From: Ophiosphaerella korrae
Taxonomy: Eukaryota; Ascomycota; Dothideomycetes; Pleosporales; Phaeosphaeriaceae
Assembly: GCA_028456385.1 (NCBI GenBank)
Contig: JALNQF010000932.1
Coordinates: forward strand, 1-10,696
Direction: 5' to 3'
DNA: 10,696 nucleotides
Shown here: positions 1 to 9,506 of the stretch, one piece after another
Position numbering within the stretch: position 1 is the stretch's first letter
Layout: each line of letters starts with the position of its first letter
Translations under genes and position numbers: made by a program
Notes under the pieces: generated by a model
Databases searched by the model: none
The model's input: the letters and a program-made list of their open reading frames with translations, nothing else
What the model was told of the DNA's origin: nothing

Positions 1-480
1 AGTTAATAATAAAGTTAATAGTAGAATAAATAAAAATAATAAAAAGTAAAAGTAAAAATAAAAAATAATAAGTAGGACTTATAATAATATAAGTAAAATT
101 ATTTAAAAAAAAATAAAAAAGAAACTATCCTAGGGTAGTAAATCTAATATACGTAGGTTAGATTAAGATGTTAGTAACAAGAAATATGCAGCACGGCGTA
201 CATTTTAGTACATAGGTACGTTAGGTTTAGGTACGTTAGATTAAGAGAAAGTCTTTAGAATTACTCTAAATTTAGGTTATTACTATAGCTTGCCTAGTAC
301 TATTATACTTTCAAGTTATAGTAAGGTGTAGGTAGTAATAAGAGTGCTATCGCGTTATATATATAAGAGATCGTAGTATTAGTATAGACCTTACAAATAT
401 ACACGTAGGTAGTCTCCCTAGTAGCTAGGTTAGTTATTAGCCTTTCTCCTAAGCTAAGCTTTATAGGCTATCTCTTCTTA
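1..480. other. AT-rich gene-free flank
   Basis: No reading frame here gives a convincing protein even when TAG/TAA are read through. Positions 1-120 are low-complexity A/T sequence made of short TAATAA- and AAAAAT-like words. Positions 120-260 contain short imperfect repeats of a 'GGTACGTTAG' word (about 215-245) and a stretch relatively rich in CA and TG (about 165-225), described separately. From 260 to 480 the sequence is typical RIP-type TA/CTAG-rich DNA. It ends where the first copy of the direct repeat begins near 484. Confidence 0.5.
165..225. other. RIP-poor island
   Basis: In about 60 bp there are roughly five CA and two TG dinucleotides (for example around 188-196 and 204-214). Equal lengths elsewhere in the window usually hold none to two. 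Seen directly: the local dinucleotide difference. Inferred: this stretch was either less mutated by RIP or was introduced after the RIP cycle. No gene is recognised in it. Confidence 0.4.
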
Positions 481-483
481 CGC

Positions 484-988
484 GCTAAAGGTTATAGTGT
501 AGTTAGGGCTATAGGCCTACTTACGTAGCACTAATAGATATAGTTATTACTATACTCTAATCGCTTACAAAACCGGCTTCCCTCCTAGCGCACTATAAGA
601 TATTCTCTACGCTACTCTTACTATCTACCTTAAATAAACTTAGCTATACGTTAAAATAGGTAAGTAATTACTAGGTTTAAAGAGCTTAGGTAAAGTAAGT
701 TACTATAATACTTACATAGGACAAGTACTTAGATTAGTTAATAAAGACTAAGTAGGGGTAGAGTCCTCTTTCTCTTCTTTATCTACTTTGTTTAGGGTAT
801 TAAAAGACTAAGCCTTAATATATAGAGGCTACTTGCCCTTAATTAAGCTAGCTATACGTTCTAAACCTAGCTATACGTTAAAGGCCCTACTAGTATCGTA
901 GGAATCTAGATTAACCCTCTAAATAAGCTAGAACTAAAGTCGCTACTCTCTAACGCGAAGCGTCTTTTCTACCTATAGGTTACTAACC
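484..988 (-). pseudogene. truncated copy of minus-strand gene 3' part (repeat copy A)
   Basis: This segment matches 2946-3421 as a direct repeat about 2.42-2.46 kb away. Long near-identical blocks are 661-712 against 3080-3132, and 838-985 against 3271-3418. On the minus strand, with stops read through, it encodes the same C-terminal peptide as the longer gene, including GLERIASLI (rc of about 840-866) and LPKLFKPSNYLP. Similarity stops abruptly at about 988, so the 5' three quarters of the gene are absent. Relative to copy B it has about 40 extra bases near 575-620, lacks about 12 near 745-800, and its frame shifts between 866 and 987. It is a dead, truncated duplicate. Whether it arose by segmental duplication or by insertion of 989-2945 between copies cannot be decided from one window. 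Confidence 0.75.
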
Positions 989-1546
989 CTACTAATAAAA
1001 CTTATAATAATAACTATTATACGTAGCTTAATAACCTTATTTTTAAAGTTAAGTAGATAATATTAGGTAGCTTAGTACGCTATAGGGCTTATTACGCTAA
1101 TATATATAGTATATAAGGTAGCGCCCTTTACTTACGTAGGAAGGGAGAAATTATCTTTAGTTAGCCCTGCTCAAGATAATTATAAAAAGGCCTAGATACC
1201 CTAACCTTATTTTTTAGTACTTAATTATCTTTTCTTTAGGCTACCCTTCTACGAACGTATTACTCTAACCTTACGCTATTATTTATATACTTTACTTAGA
1301 AAATATCCTATAGCTCTTATTAGTTACCCTATATAGATAATATATTCTCTATAGCCTACTCTAACCTTTTACTAATAGTAGATAGCTCCTAGGAGGCCTC
1401 TATAGCTATTTACGCCGCACATAGGACTACTCCTAAAGATTTAACTACGTAGGTAAAAAAAAAAAAGTTTTAGCTAATAGGAGGGCAGTAGACCGCTCTT
1501 TTATAGTTCCTATAACTAGGATACTAATAAGGCTGTATTATTAGTA
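989..1546. other. decayed sequence of ambiguous coding frame
   Basis: This lies between repeat copy A and the clear plus-strand frame. Two plus-strand frames read as plausible protein if TAG/TAA are ignored. One is in phase with the downstream gene from about 1118. The other, about 1321-1840, gives peptides such as IVDSS and IYAAHRTTPKD. A 12-base A run at 1455-1466 could have caused a frameshift, or an intron may lie near 1840. A 9-bp inverted repeat occurs at 1149-1157/1173-1181. I cannot assign the start of the downstream gene within this stretch. Confidence 0.35.
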
Positions 1547-2950
1547 GACAACTAGATTAGTATATTAGACAGCTTAAATACCTTAGCCTCTATAACCTTA
1601 GATAATTTTACGTAGTTTTTAAATAAAACTATAGCTATACCTACTCTAGGTTCTTCTTTGCGCAAGTTAACAATTAAGCTTTCTTTCTTATAGGGGCCTA
1701 GCGAGTAGCTAAAAAGTATTAAGACTATATTCTATAATACTACCTATTAGTCTTCTAACTAGTTTAATTTAGAATTGCTGTAGGCTCTACCTAGGCCTGT
1801 ATTTACTTCTAGGTAGCCTTAGCTAAATACGATTTAGAAGGGAGTACAAGCTAATTTAGACGAATACTATAATGCTATTACTAAAAAACAGTATGTTAAG
1901 TAGATCTAGACTCTTAAAAAAGCTTAAGTATTAATATTTTATAGTAAAGGAGTACCTTACTTCCCTTAGCTATCTTGTAATTAGCCTAGTAGTCGCTGTA
2001 AATCTACATTTAAAAGTTTATACAAGCTCTAGTAATATAGGCGAACGAAGTACAAAAGAAACTATACCTACTTTTGTCTAGTTTTAGGCTGTAGTTACTA
2101 GACCTCTTAGCTATTCTATTGTACTAATAAGCTTAAGGATTATATTAACTTAACTTACTTAAGTAAGATAGTTAACAACTATTTTACATACTTAGTAGAA
2201 GAATATTTAGCTTATCTCTTTTAAGACCTTTTAGGGTTGTATCTATTAAAGTACGCTAGGCTAGGTAACTATATTTCTAAGGCTAGTCTATCTATACTCT
2301 TATAGCTCTATAAGATTAAGAACTTTAAAAAGTAGGACTATTATTATAGAAGCTATCTATTATAGGGGTGCTAAGCTATTTTACCTAATCTTCTAGGACT
2401 TGTAAATTACCTTTTACAATATAGTTTAGAGGTATAGTATTAAGAAGAGGAAGTTATATATTAAGCTAGGTATAACGCCTTTATATTAGAGATTCTATGT
2501 CTACTTTATAGGAGGCGCAAGGCGTCCTACAAGGAAATAATTAGGTATATAGAAGAAGCGTATATAATCGTAGACTATAAGTATTTTTAAGCCTAGTATA
2601 AGTATTTTTAGTAGCGTAGAGGCTAGTATTCCTTGTATAGAGCGTATACGTATAAAGAATAGTAGATAAATCCTAAAGAAGACGTATACTTAGCGTGCCT
2701 AGAATGCGAGTTTTAGATTAACATGTAGTGTTAGGTATAGACCTACGATGTACATTACTAGAGCCTTTTAACTCTAGTTTATAATCTAATATAGTATAAA
2801 AGGGCTATCTTATAGATTTAGCTAGTATTTAAGGAGTACTACGAGGTTTTTGTAGATCTAGCGCTAGATAGAGAGAAAGAGTACTTATTCCTATAGCCTA
2901 GGGATATTTAATTAAGTAATAAATACGTCCTCTCTTATCGTACGTGCTAA
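1547..2950 (+). pseudogene. RIP-killed gene of unknown family with Cys-rich motif
   Basis: A single plus-strand frame (codon starts at positions equal to 2 modulo 3) can be followed for about 468 codons with no frameshift. It is interrupted by about 45 in-frame stops, all TAG or TAA and none TGA, as expected if former Gln and Trp codons were hit by RIP. The readable protein is rich in Tyr, Leu, Lys and Arg, with long helix-like stretches, for example KEIIRYIEEAYIIVDYKYF near 2533-2590. It has a C-x2-C at 2696-2707 with a His at 2753-2755, possibly a zinc-binding site. The most likely terminal stop is TAA at 2948-2950, which abuts the 3' end of repeat copy B on the other strand, so the two genes converge. 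Start unknown. I do not recognise the family, and function is not assigned. Base composition shortens codon choice so strongly that a coding claim rests mainly on frame continuity. Confidence 0.45.
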
Positions 2951-3421
2951 AGGTTGTAGTATAACTAGCTAGCGCAATATAGTACTATAGATATAGGCTA
3001 CTACCCTAATAAGGTCTAATCGCTCGTAAAACTAGTATCTCTTAGCGTCTACCTAAATAAACCTAGCTAAGTGTTTTAAGGTAAGTAATTACTAGGCTTA
3101 AAGAGCTTAGGTAAAGTAAGTTACTATAATACTTAGATAGGTTAAGCACTTAATTCTACTACTAAAGACTAAGTAGATACGTTATTTTTATCCTCTTTGC
3201 TATTAAAGACTTCTTCTACTTTATCTAGAGTATTAAAAGACTAAGCCTCGATATATAGAGGCTACTTACCCTTAATTAAGCTAGCTATACGTTCTAAACC
3301 TAGCTATACGTTAAAAGCCCTACTAGTATTGCAGGTATCTAGATTTACCTTCTAAATAAGCTAGAACTAAAGCTACTACTCTCTAACGCGAAGTATCTTT
3401 TCTACCTACAAGTTACTAACC
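2946..3421. repeat. direct repeat copy B
   Basis: This is the second copy of the roughly 500-bp direct repeat, partner of 484-988. It is the full-context copy: on the minus strand it reads continuously into the longer gene upstream (higher coordinates). Relative to copy A it lacks about 40 bases near 3035-3045 and carries about 12 extra bases near 3170-3230. Most single-base differences between copies are C/T or G/A transitions, fitting independent RIP hits after duplication. Duplication of this length is above the size generally needed to trigger RIP in Neurospora. Confidence 0.75.
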
Positions 3422-4830
3422 TAGCTGTATAGTATTAGGCATAGGCTACTCTAACCTAAGGCGTTAGCTAAGTTAAACTAGCGTTAGGCTCGCTCTAAGC
3501 ACTTGTTAAAAGTAGTACAATCCTTTTTAGTAGCTTTAGGAAAGATAAGAGGAAGTAGTATATTCTTAGCTTTTGTTTATAAGTAGCCTTACCCTATAAG
3601 ACTATAGGTTTAGCTTTTATTACGCGTCTTATCCTCCTCCTACAATATAGAAACCTTCTTAGTATACGTATAGGCTAAGAAGGCTATAGCCTAGTAGTAC
3701 TAAATATAGGACATAGTAATCTAATCTTTATAGAGGTAGGCTATATTCTAGGCCTAGGAAAAGAGAGTATCGATAGAACTACGTTAAGATAAACTACTAC
3801 TCTATAGCTATACTAAAGAGTTTATAGTTTTTAGTAAGAGACTAGTAGAAGAGATATACGTAGATAAAGGGCTACTAGACAACTACTAGCTTTTTAGAAA
3901 AGAGGTAGCATTATAGCAGGTAATAGAGCTACCTATAAGGCGAGTATTCTAGAGTATAGTTATAGTAGTTATATATAGAGATTTAGTAGCCTCGTAGAAG
4001 GTATTACTATCTATTAGCTACTTAAATAACTATCTAATATAAGCCTTATCTTTACGCAAAACTAAGTTATACACTATCTATTCTATATAGGTATTATTAG
4101 TAGGCTTTATTAGACTAAAGGAGCGCTTCTCTTTATCTGCGCGTAATCTTTCCTACTCTTAGCACTTTTTCTTAGCACGTTAATTATTGTTAGTAACTAT
4201 TCTAATAAGCTAGGGCTTAGCTTCCTTAGCTTCTTTAACTTCTTTAACTTCTTTAACTTCTTTAACTTCTTTAGCTTCTTTATCTTCTTTATTAGATAGG
4301 CTAGGTTCTAGATTTAATAGAGTAGATAAGCTTAGCTATCTCTACTTGTCTATCTTAGTTCGTTTAGATAGCTAAGTAGAAGTACTAGTAGTAGTACGCT
4401 TTATAGAAGGGAGGGAAAAGCTTTATAGTAGCTACGTAGATAGTAGTATATTGTTTTACTAAAGGCCTTAGGTAAGTTAATATACTATAAGCTCTAGATT
4501 ATCCTAGTATGCGTTAAAGAGTGCGTAGGATAGTAGCTTACGTAGTAGCTTAATAGCTAATTTAGGCGAGTGCGCGACAAAGACTAGGTTATACGTAGTT
4601 AGATTATTAGGTATTAGCTACCTAGCATCGTAGCTCTTAAGTTAAGTGTTATAGCTTAAGAGTAGCTTTAATACCTACTAGAATAGTTTTTTATATACTT
4701 TGTTTAGTAGAGTATATATATATTAGTAGAGGTTTAAATTGCTAACGCTCTACGCTACTTCTTTTAGGTTATAGGCTAGGCTTACTATTTCTACTAGCAA
4801 TAAAGACATGTTTAACTAGAAACAAGACAT
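3076..4830 (-). pseudogene. RIP-killed minus-strand gene of unknown family, about 585 codons
   Basis: Reading the minus strand with codons ending at multiples of 3 gives one uninterrupted phase from 4830 to at least 3076 once TAG/TAA are read through. Two intact in-frame ATGs exist, at 4830 and 4809. The second starts MSLLLVEIVSLAYNLKEVA, and both lie in a CA/TG-rich spot spared by RIP. Visible parts in order are a helical N-terminus with the phrase VFVAHSPKLAIKLLRKLL (about 4597-4544), a Ser/Thr-rich basic stretch with KRTTTSTST, and a charged Lys-Glu-Val tandem repeat (4292-4221). A basic, coiled-coil-like KKKCQEQERLRADKEKR segment follows, then a long region ending in GLERIASLI and LPKLFKPSNYLP. 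A TAA at 3076-3078 is a candidate end, but the corresponding codon in copy A is not a stop, so the frame may run to about 2946. No catalytic motif is recognised and no function is assigned. It is divergent from the helicase pseudogene and may belong to the same repeated cassette. Confidence 0.6.
4221..4292 (-). repeat. 9-bp in-frame tandem repeat (Lys-Glu-Val)
   Basis: Eight tandem copies of a 9-bp unit, CTTCTTTAA on the plus strand with end variants CTTCCTTAG, CTTCTTTAG and CTTCTTTAT. In the minus-strand gene frame each unit encodes Lys-Glu-Val or Lys-Glu-Ala/Asp, giving a charged run of about 24 residues between the Ser/Thr-rich region and the coiled-coil-like region. Because the unit is three codons, copy-number change would not shift the frame. 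Confidence 0.85.
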
Positions 4831-4836
4831 AGAAGT
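4797..4836. other. RIP-poor island over the minus-gene start codons
   Basis: This 40-bp stretch has about four CA and one TG, giving two intact minus-strand ATGs (complement of CAT at 4807-4809 and 4828-4830). Both are in phase with the downstream reading frame. ATG contains TG and is itself a RIP target, so its survival is notable. It helps choose the start of the minus-strand gene. Confidence 0.5.
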
Positions 4837-5510
4837 TAGGGTATTTGTAGTATTTAGTACTTAAGACTTATTAGAGTTCTACTCCTAAGGGGGTAGAAGT
4901 CTAAGTACGTGCTACCTAAGTAACCTAATATAGATATTACACCTATAAGCTAATAAGAGTATATAGATAGTAGAATCTTAAACTATAAAATAGAAAAGGG
5001 TAACGTTAACGCTATAGTAATATAAAGTATACATAGTCTTACTAAAAAAGTATAAAGATATATATAGTTTTACTAGAAGATAGACGTATATAAAGCGAAG
5101 CTACCTATATAATAAATATATATATATAATCTCTATAGCTTACTAATATAAATCTAATAAGTATAGAGAATAAGTATTTTAAGTATATTAATAAGTATAA
5201 AGTTATTACCTATAGGGAATATAGATACGCTATTTAGCTAAACTAGATTAAAGGCTATTTATAGGGTCGAAACTATAAACTATCCTAAAAACAAGTAAAA
5301 GTTGTAGGAGAAGATATTTAAAACTAGCTTAGTGTATATTAATATCCTACTAAGCTCGAAATACTAAGCTATATTAACTAGCTAATTAAATAGTTGCTAG
5401 TGTATAACAATAGCTTATTATACTAATTAACTCTAGATAGCTACTATTATATTTGTCGAAGAGAAAAGAGTATAAGAGAATACTAGCAAAAATAACACTA
5501 ATACTCTACT
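4831..5510. promoter_or_regulatory. divergent intergenic region, probable former shared promoter
   Basis: No convincing reading frame is seen. The region separates the start of the minus-strand gene (4830) from the proposed start of the helicase (5511), so promoters for both would have to lie here if they were separate transcripts. It holds TA-rich tracts (about 5105-5135, with repeated TATATA) and a short palindrome GTTAAC at 5004-5009. No specific factor site can be supported. The helicase could also begin further left, since its ATG is not preserved. Confidence 0.35.
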
Positions 5511-6221
5511 ATAGCGAGACGTAGAGGCTCTAGAGTAGTAAAGTAAGTAATAGTTAGGTAGTAGGTATAAGAAGAGGTAAGAGAGGTTTAGTACTAGCAA
5601 CTTTTTATATCTTACTATAGTTCGTAGTATTTTAAGGTATACTAAACTACAAGAAGTTAGTAAAATAGGCTAACACCTATTATTAGCAACGTAGTAGTAG
5701 AATAGGCACAAGTAGGTAAAAAGATAGCTAGGGCGTAGACAAAGATTAAAAAGTAAGTATAAAACACTATCTAGGACAGCAAAAAGGATAAGGTAAACCT
5801 ATAGTTAGAGTAGACGTAGTAGTTACTATATTTAGTAGGTATAGAGAGGCCTAATTTATTAGCATATATTAAAGAGCCTATTACTAAACCTAATCCTAAG
5901 AATAAAAAGGAGGTAGAGCCTATTAAGGTAGTAATTTAGGTAGCTATAGATAGGTTAGCGCAGTTTAGCTAGGCGTCTATTATTAACTAGATTAGGGTGT
6001 TTGTAAGGTTAGAGGTAATTTAAACTAAGAAGTACTAGACGCGATTCTAGCTATTACAGCTATATATAGACAAGAAGGTAATTACTAAGTATACCTAGCT
6101 ATAGAAGTAGATATTAATATTTTTTATACGCACGTAGAAAGAGTATATATAGAAAAGCCTATAGTACTATTTTATATAGTAGTAGTAGAAGGTATAAGAG
6201 GTATTAGTTAAAGAAGTAGGA

Positions 6222-6360
6222 GGTAACGTAGAGGTAGAAGAGGAGAGAGACGTAGATAACAAGATAGACAAAGAGATAGATAAAGGGATAGACGAGGAGA
6301 TACTAGATAAGATAGATAAGGTAATAGGTAGGATAGACAAGGACAAAGAGCAAGAAAGCC
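6222..6360 (+). other. acidic Ile-Asp-Lys/Glu linker within helicase pseudogene
   Basis: In the helicase frame this stretch encodes an imperfect repeat of four-residue Ile-Asp-Lys/Glu-type words on a roughly 12-bp period, rich in Asp, Glu and Lys and free of stops over about 45 codons. It probably was a flexible charged linker between the N-terminal region and the following conserved helical region (LLVYVLVVLGVKEN at about 6468-6509). Few CAG or TGG codons in this composition explains the lack of RIP stops. Confidence 0.6.
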
Positions 6361-7235
6361 GCGCGTATTATAACAAGCTAGAAGCGTTATTAAAAATTTA
6401 GAAAGTATATTTAGAGTTTTATATTACGTTATTAAACTAGTCTATTACTTGTAAGGAGTACAATAACTTGTTAGTGTATGTATTAGTAGTATTAGGCGTT
6501 AAAGAAAATAGTTAGAAGGAGCCTAAGTCGTACCTACTAATTTTGTCGTTAATTATTAAGGTAGCCTAGTTTATAGTAGTATAGTAGGCGTTAGAGTTGT
6601 TAGAGCTATTTAAAGATAACAAGTTTAATAGTAATAGTACGTACAAGAGCAATAATAGTAGCCTACTATAACGCTAACCTAAGGGATATTTATAGTTCGT
6701 ATAGGAGATAATAGATAAGTTTATAGTCTAAGGTAGCTACAGGCCTATATAGTAGATGTTAGATTTGTAGACGTATAAGTTAAAGATCTATTATAATATA
6801 ATATCCTATAGCTATATTAAGTAGATAGAGTAAGACAAGTTATTATACAAGGATTTATATTTTAATATAGCGTAGTTCTATAGGATAGTATATAGGTTAG
6901 TAGTTAAGAGCTAGTAGTTATTAATAGAAGAGTTATTATTTAGCAAGAGCAAGGCTATAGAATCTATGCCTAGTATCCTATAGGAGAGTTTACGCGATAA
7001 CCTAATAGATAAGTAGGCTAGGTAGAATTTTTTAAAAGACTACTAGACGTAAATACCTATAGATAGGGAGAAGTAGTTATTTAATTAGGTAGAGAAGGAT
7101 ACTAGTATTAGAGATAGATTTATAAAGCTAGGAATGTAGTCTAGAATTAATAGAAAAGAGGTAGAGTAGTATATAGACTAGGTAATTAAGTTTTAGAAGA
7201 AGTTAATCGTATTAATATATATAGTAGGCGAGTAA

Positions 7236-7790
7236 CCTACTAGAGGGCTAGAGATATTAAGCGTGCAGTACAGTAATACAGTAAAAGGAGGGCACTGCAA
7301 TATATTTATCGAGGATAGTATAGTTGTATTTACTACGTAGTACTATAAAGGATATAACGTAAGTAGTAACGTAAAAGTTATTTATAGGTATTTACTACGT
7401 AAAGTAGAAGAGTTGCTAGTATAGTATATATAGTTAGTATTACTATTCTAGTAGTAGTTAAAAGTAATAATATAGGAGAAGGAGGTAATTTTATACTATA
7501 TGTAGCTAGCCGACCTAAATAGACGTAAGTAGATAAGTAATAGGTTATAGGAGGCGTTAAAGCGCAAGAGTAGAGTAAGATTAAAGTAGAGATTAACAAT
7601 TATAGTATATTACGAGATAGTAATTAGTATTAGCTAGAGATTTATGCGTAGATCTACAGTATTTAGAGTAGAAGAAGGGGACAAGAACGAGGAGTAGAAT
7701 AAGGAGAATATAGCAGGAGTAATTATAGACGAGTAGTCTAGATATATAGCGTATATAGTAGGGTTAATATACGTACGTAGGATTATAGAG
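7236..7790 (+). other. possible tyrosine-recombinase-like core within helicase pseudogene
   Basis: Between the linker and the helicase core the frame reads PTRGLEILSV (7236-7265), resembling the box I Arg of tyrosine recombinases (R-x-x-E-L type). It is followed by NIFIED and FTTQYYKGY with a Lys at 7347-7349 in a beta-hairpin-like position. Further on are LTIIVYYEI (about 7593-7619) and DE-stop-SRY (7728-7745), where Ser-Arg-Tyr is most simply a mutated Ser-Gly-His. GLIYVR follows with a Tyr at 7770-7772. The order Arg, Lys, helical box, Gly-His, Tyr and the spacing of the last two resemble box II of tyrosine recombinases. This is pattern matching on a mutated sequence; the box II His-x-x-Arg is not clear. 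Confidence 0.4.
7262..7305. other. RIP-poor island inside helicase pseudogene
   Basis: This 44-bp stretch contains about five CA (7265, 7270, 7278, 7293, 7298) and two to three TG, against nearly none in the surrounding several hundred bases. It encodes SVQYSNTVKGGHCNIF in the helicase frame, one of the few places where Gln, His and Cys codons survive. Confidence 0.45.
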
Positions 7791-8054
7791 TAGGTAAGGG
7801 TAATAGTAGATTAAAGGTAGTTATTCTGCAATTTAAGTATAGATTAGCATTAATTTTTAGGATTTTAAGTAGCTATTAATAGGGATAGTATATACAAGAA
7901 GTAGAAGAGGGCACTATTTAAGAGCGAGGTAGACGAGGCAAGAATTAATTAATAGGAGCAGTTAAGGAAGATAGATACGATAGCGTAGTTGCAGCAAATA
8001 ATAAGCAAGATAATAGAATTCTAAGGTGTATAGAAAGACGCAATTAATACTATT

Positions 8055-8960
8055 GTAGCTAGCGAGAGCCCTATAGTAGTAGTAATACTAACTAGAGTAG
8101 GTAAAAGTATATTGTTTATGTTACTAGCGTAAGTAGAGTAAGGTAGTACAACTATTATTATTATACTATTAATTACGTTATAAGGAGATATAAAGTAGTA
8201 ATATAAGAAGCTAGGTATATTATATAGTAAGTAGGAGAGTTGTAGGCTACCTAACGTAGTAGTAGTAGTATTAGTAACGCCTAAGTTAGTAGTAAGAGAG
8301 GGATTTATAACGTTTTTAAACTAATTACAAGTAATATAGTAGTTAGACTAAATTATAGTTAACAAGTATTATATTGTATTAAACTATTAATATACGTTCT
8401 ATAAGTAGATATAGTAATTAAGTAAGTTAGTAGTAGTAGAGATGTAGATAGTATTATTAATAGTAATATTACTACTAGGCGAGGAGAATAAGTTGTTTTA
8501 ATAGATGCATTTTAAGCGTAATTAGGTTAAGATTTTCTAAGTAGATATAGTAAGGACGAACGTAGCGTACTATGTAATTAGGGTAAGTAAAGTAGTTAAG
8601 AAAAAAGAGGTAGAGAGGATAGTATTACGTATAGTATAGTAAAAGATAAAGAAGTATAAAACAAGTAAGATTATTATATATAGTAATTTAGTGCCTAAGG
8701 TTAAAGAGTTAGTAAAGACGTTAGGATATTACGTATATTATTATAATGCAGTTAGTAAGGTAAGTATGTTAGAGGATTTTATAGTAGGTAAGTAGCGAGT
8801 AATAGTAGTAACGAGTATATTAGGGATAGGGGTAGACATAGTAGACATTTAGTGTATTATTTATATTAATTAGCTATTTTTAGTATTAGATTACGTACAA
8901 GAGAGTAGTAGGGTAAGGCGAAACAAGTTATAGAGTAAAGTAGTTATAATTGTATAAGAA
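8055..8960 (+). other. RecQ helicase core (motifs I-VI) within pseudogene
   Basis: Walker A remnant at 8088-8108 reads L-T-R-V-G-K-S: CCA to CTA, GGA to AGA and GCA to GTA restore the standard P-T-G-A-G-K-S sense. The Walker B/DEAH-box position at 8361-8372 reads N-K-Y-Y where RecQ has D-E-C/A-H. The second RecA lobe is visible from about 8640: KIIIYSNLVPKVKELVKTLG-type segment, a YYYNAVSK segment, KQRVIVVTSILGIGVDI with stops at Gln positions, and motif VI at 8898-8924. Domain order matches RecQ. Loss of the catalytic Asp and Glu, plus stops, makes the product non-functional. Confidence 0.85.
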
Positions 8961-9155
8961 GGTAATTAATAAGTAGTAGATAATAAGTAGGTAGAAGTAG
9001 AGTAGAGGTTAGTACAAGCGTACGTAAAAGGAGAGAGCAAGATAGTATAATATAGAAAGGTTATATTAGATAGGTATTTAGATAGGTAAAAGATAAAGCG
9101 CGTAGGATATAAAGTAGGAGAGGAAATGTACAACGTATATAAGAGAAGTAAAGAG

Positions 9156-9190
9156 ATAGACGTAGAGGAGATAGACGTAGAGGAGATAAA
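9156..9190 (+). repeat. 15-bp tandem duplication in helicase tail
   Basis: Two adjacent copies of GACGTAGAGGAGATA (9159-9173 and 9174-9188) encode Asp-Val-Glu-Glu-Ile twice in the helicase frame, followed by a related acidic Glu-Ile-Asp-Ile stretch. The unit is a multiple of three, so the frame is kept. It lies just after the remnant of the RecQ zinc-binding region (YNVYKR at 9129-9146, probably once C-x2-C). Confidence 0.7.
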
Positions 9191-9506
9191 TATAGGAAAA
9201 GGTAAGAAAGAGATAGATATAGGCGAAAAAAAATAAAAAGAAAGGTAGCAAGTATTTAAGTAGTAAGAGTAGGAGCAATAAGGCCTATAGTAGATATTAA
9301 TATAATAGTAATAATAGGAGTTTGTAGATATTAAGTAGGTGCGCAAGTAGTTAGTATAGTAGATAAACTAATATAGGATATACAAAAGAGTAGGTAGTAT
9401 AGATAGTAAGTATAATATATAGTAGTATTAGTAAGAGGAAAGTATAATAGTAAAAGAAATAGTAGAAAAGATTAATAAGAGTATTATATTTAAGAATTAG
9501 TTAGGT

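Noticed and set aside
120..140. Telomere-like CCTAGGG word
   Set aside because: It is a single occurrence, not a tandem TTAGGG/CCCTAA array; no telomere tract is present in the window.
1149..1181. 9-bp inverted repeat with 15-bp loop (AATTATCTT ... AAGATAATT)
   Set aside because: A perfect but short AT-rich hairpin in two-letter-biased DNA is expected by chance, and there is no adjacent gene end to make it a terminator.
484..3421. LTR retrotransposon with 500-bp LTRs
   Set aside because: The repeats encode the C-terminus of a gene, copy A is a truncated version, and no reverse transcriptase, integrase or primer-binding site was seen between them.
7378..7599. Minus-strand 73-codon open frame
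   Set aside because: It is the complement of the helicase frame. It is open only because RIP removes stops on the complementary phase, and its composition is almost all Leu/Ile/Tyr/Thr.
8966..9346. Minus-strand open frames of 126 and 66 codons (8966-9346 and 9078-9278)
   Set aside because: Both are antisense to the helicase C-terminal tail, consist of Tyr/Ser/Leu/Ile runs and show no domain; they are shadows.
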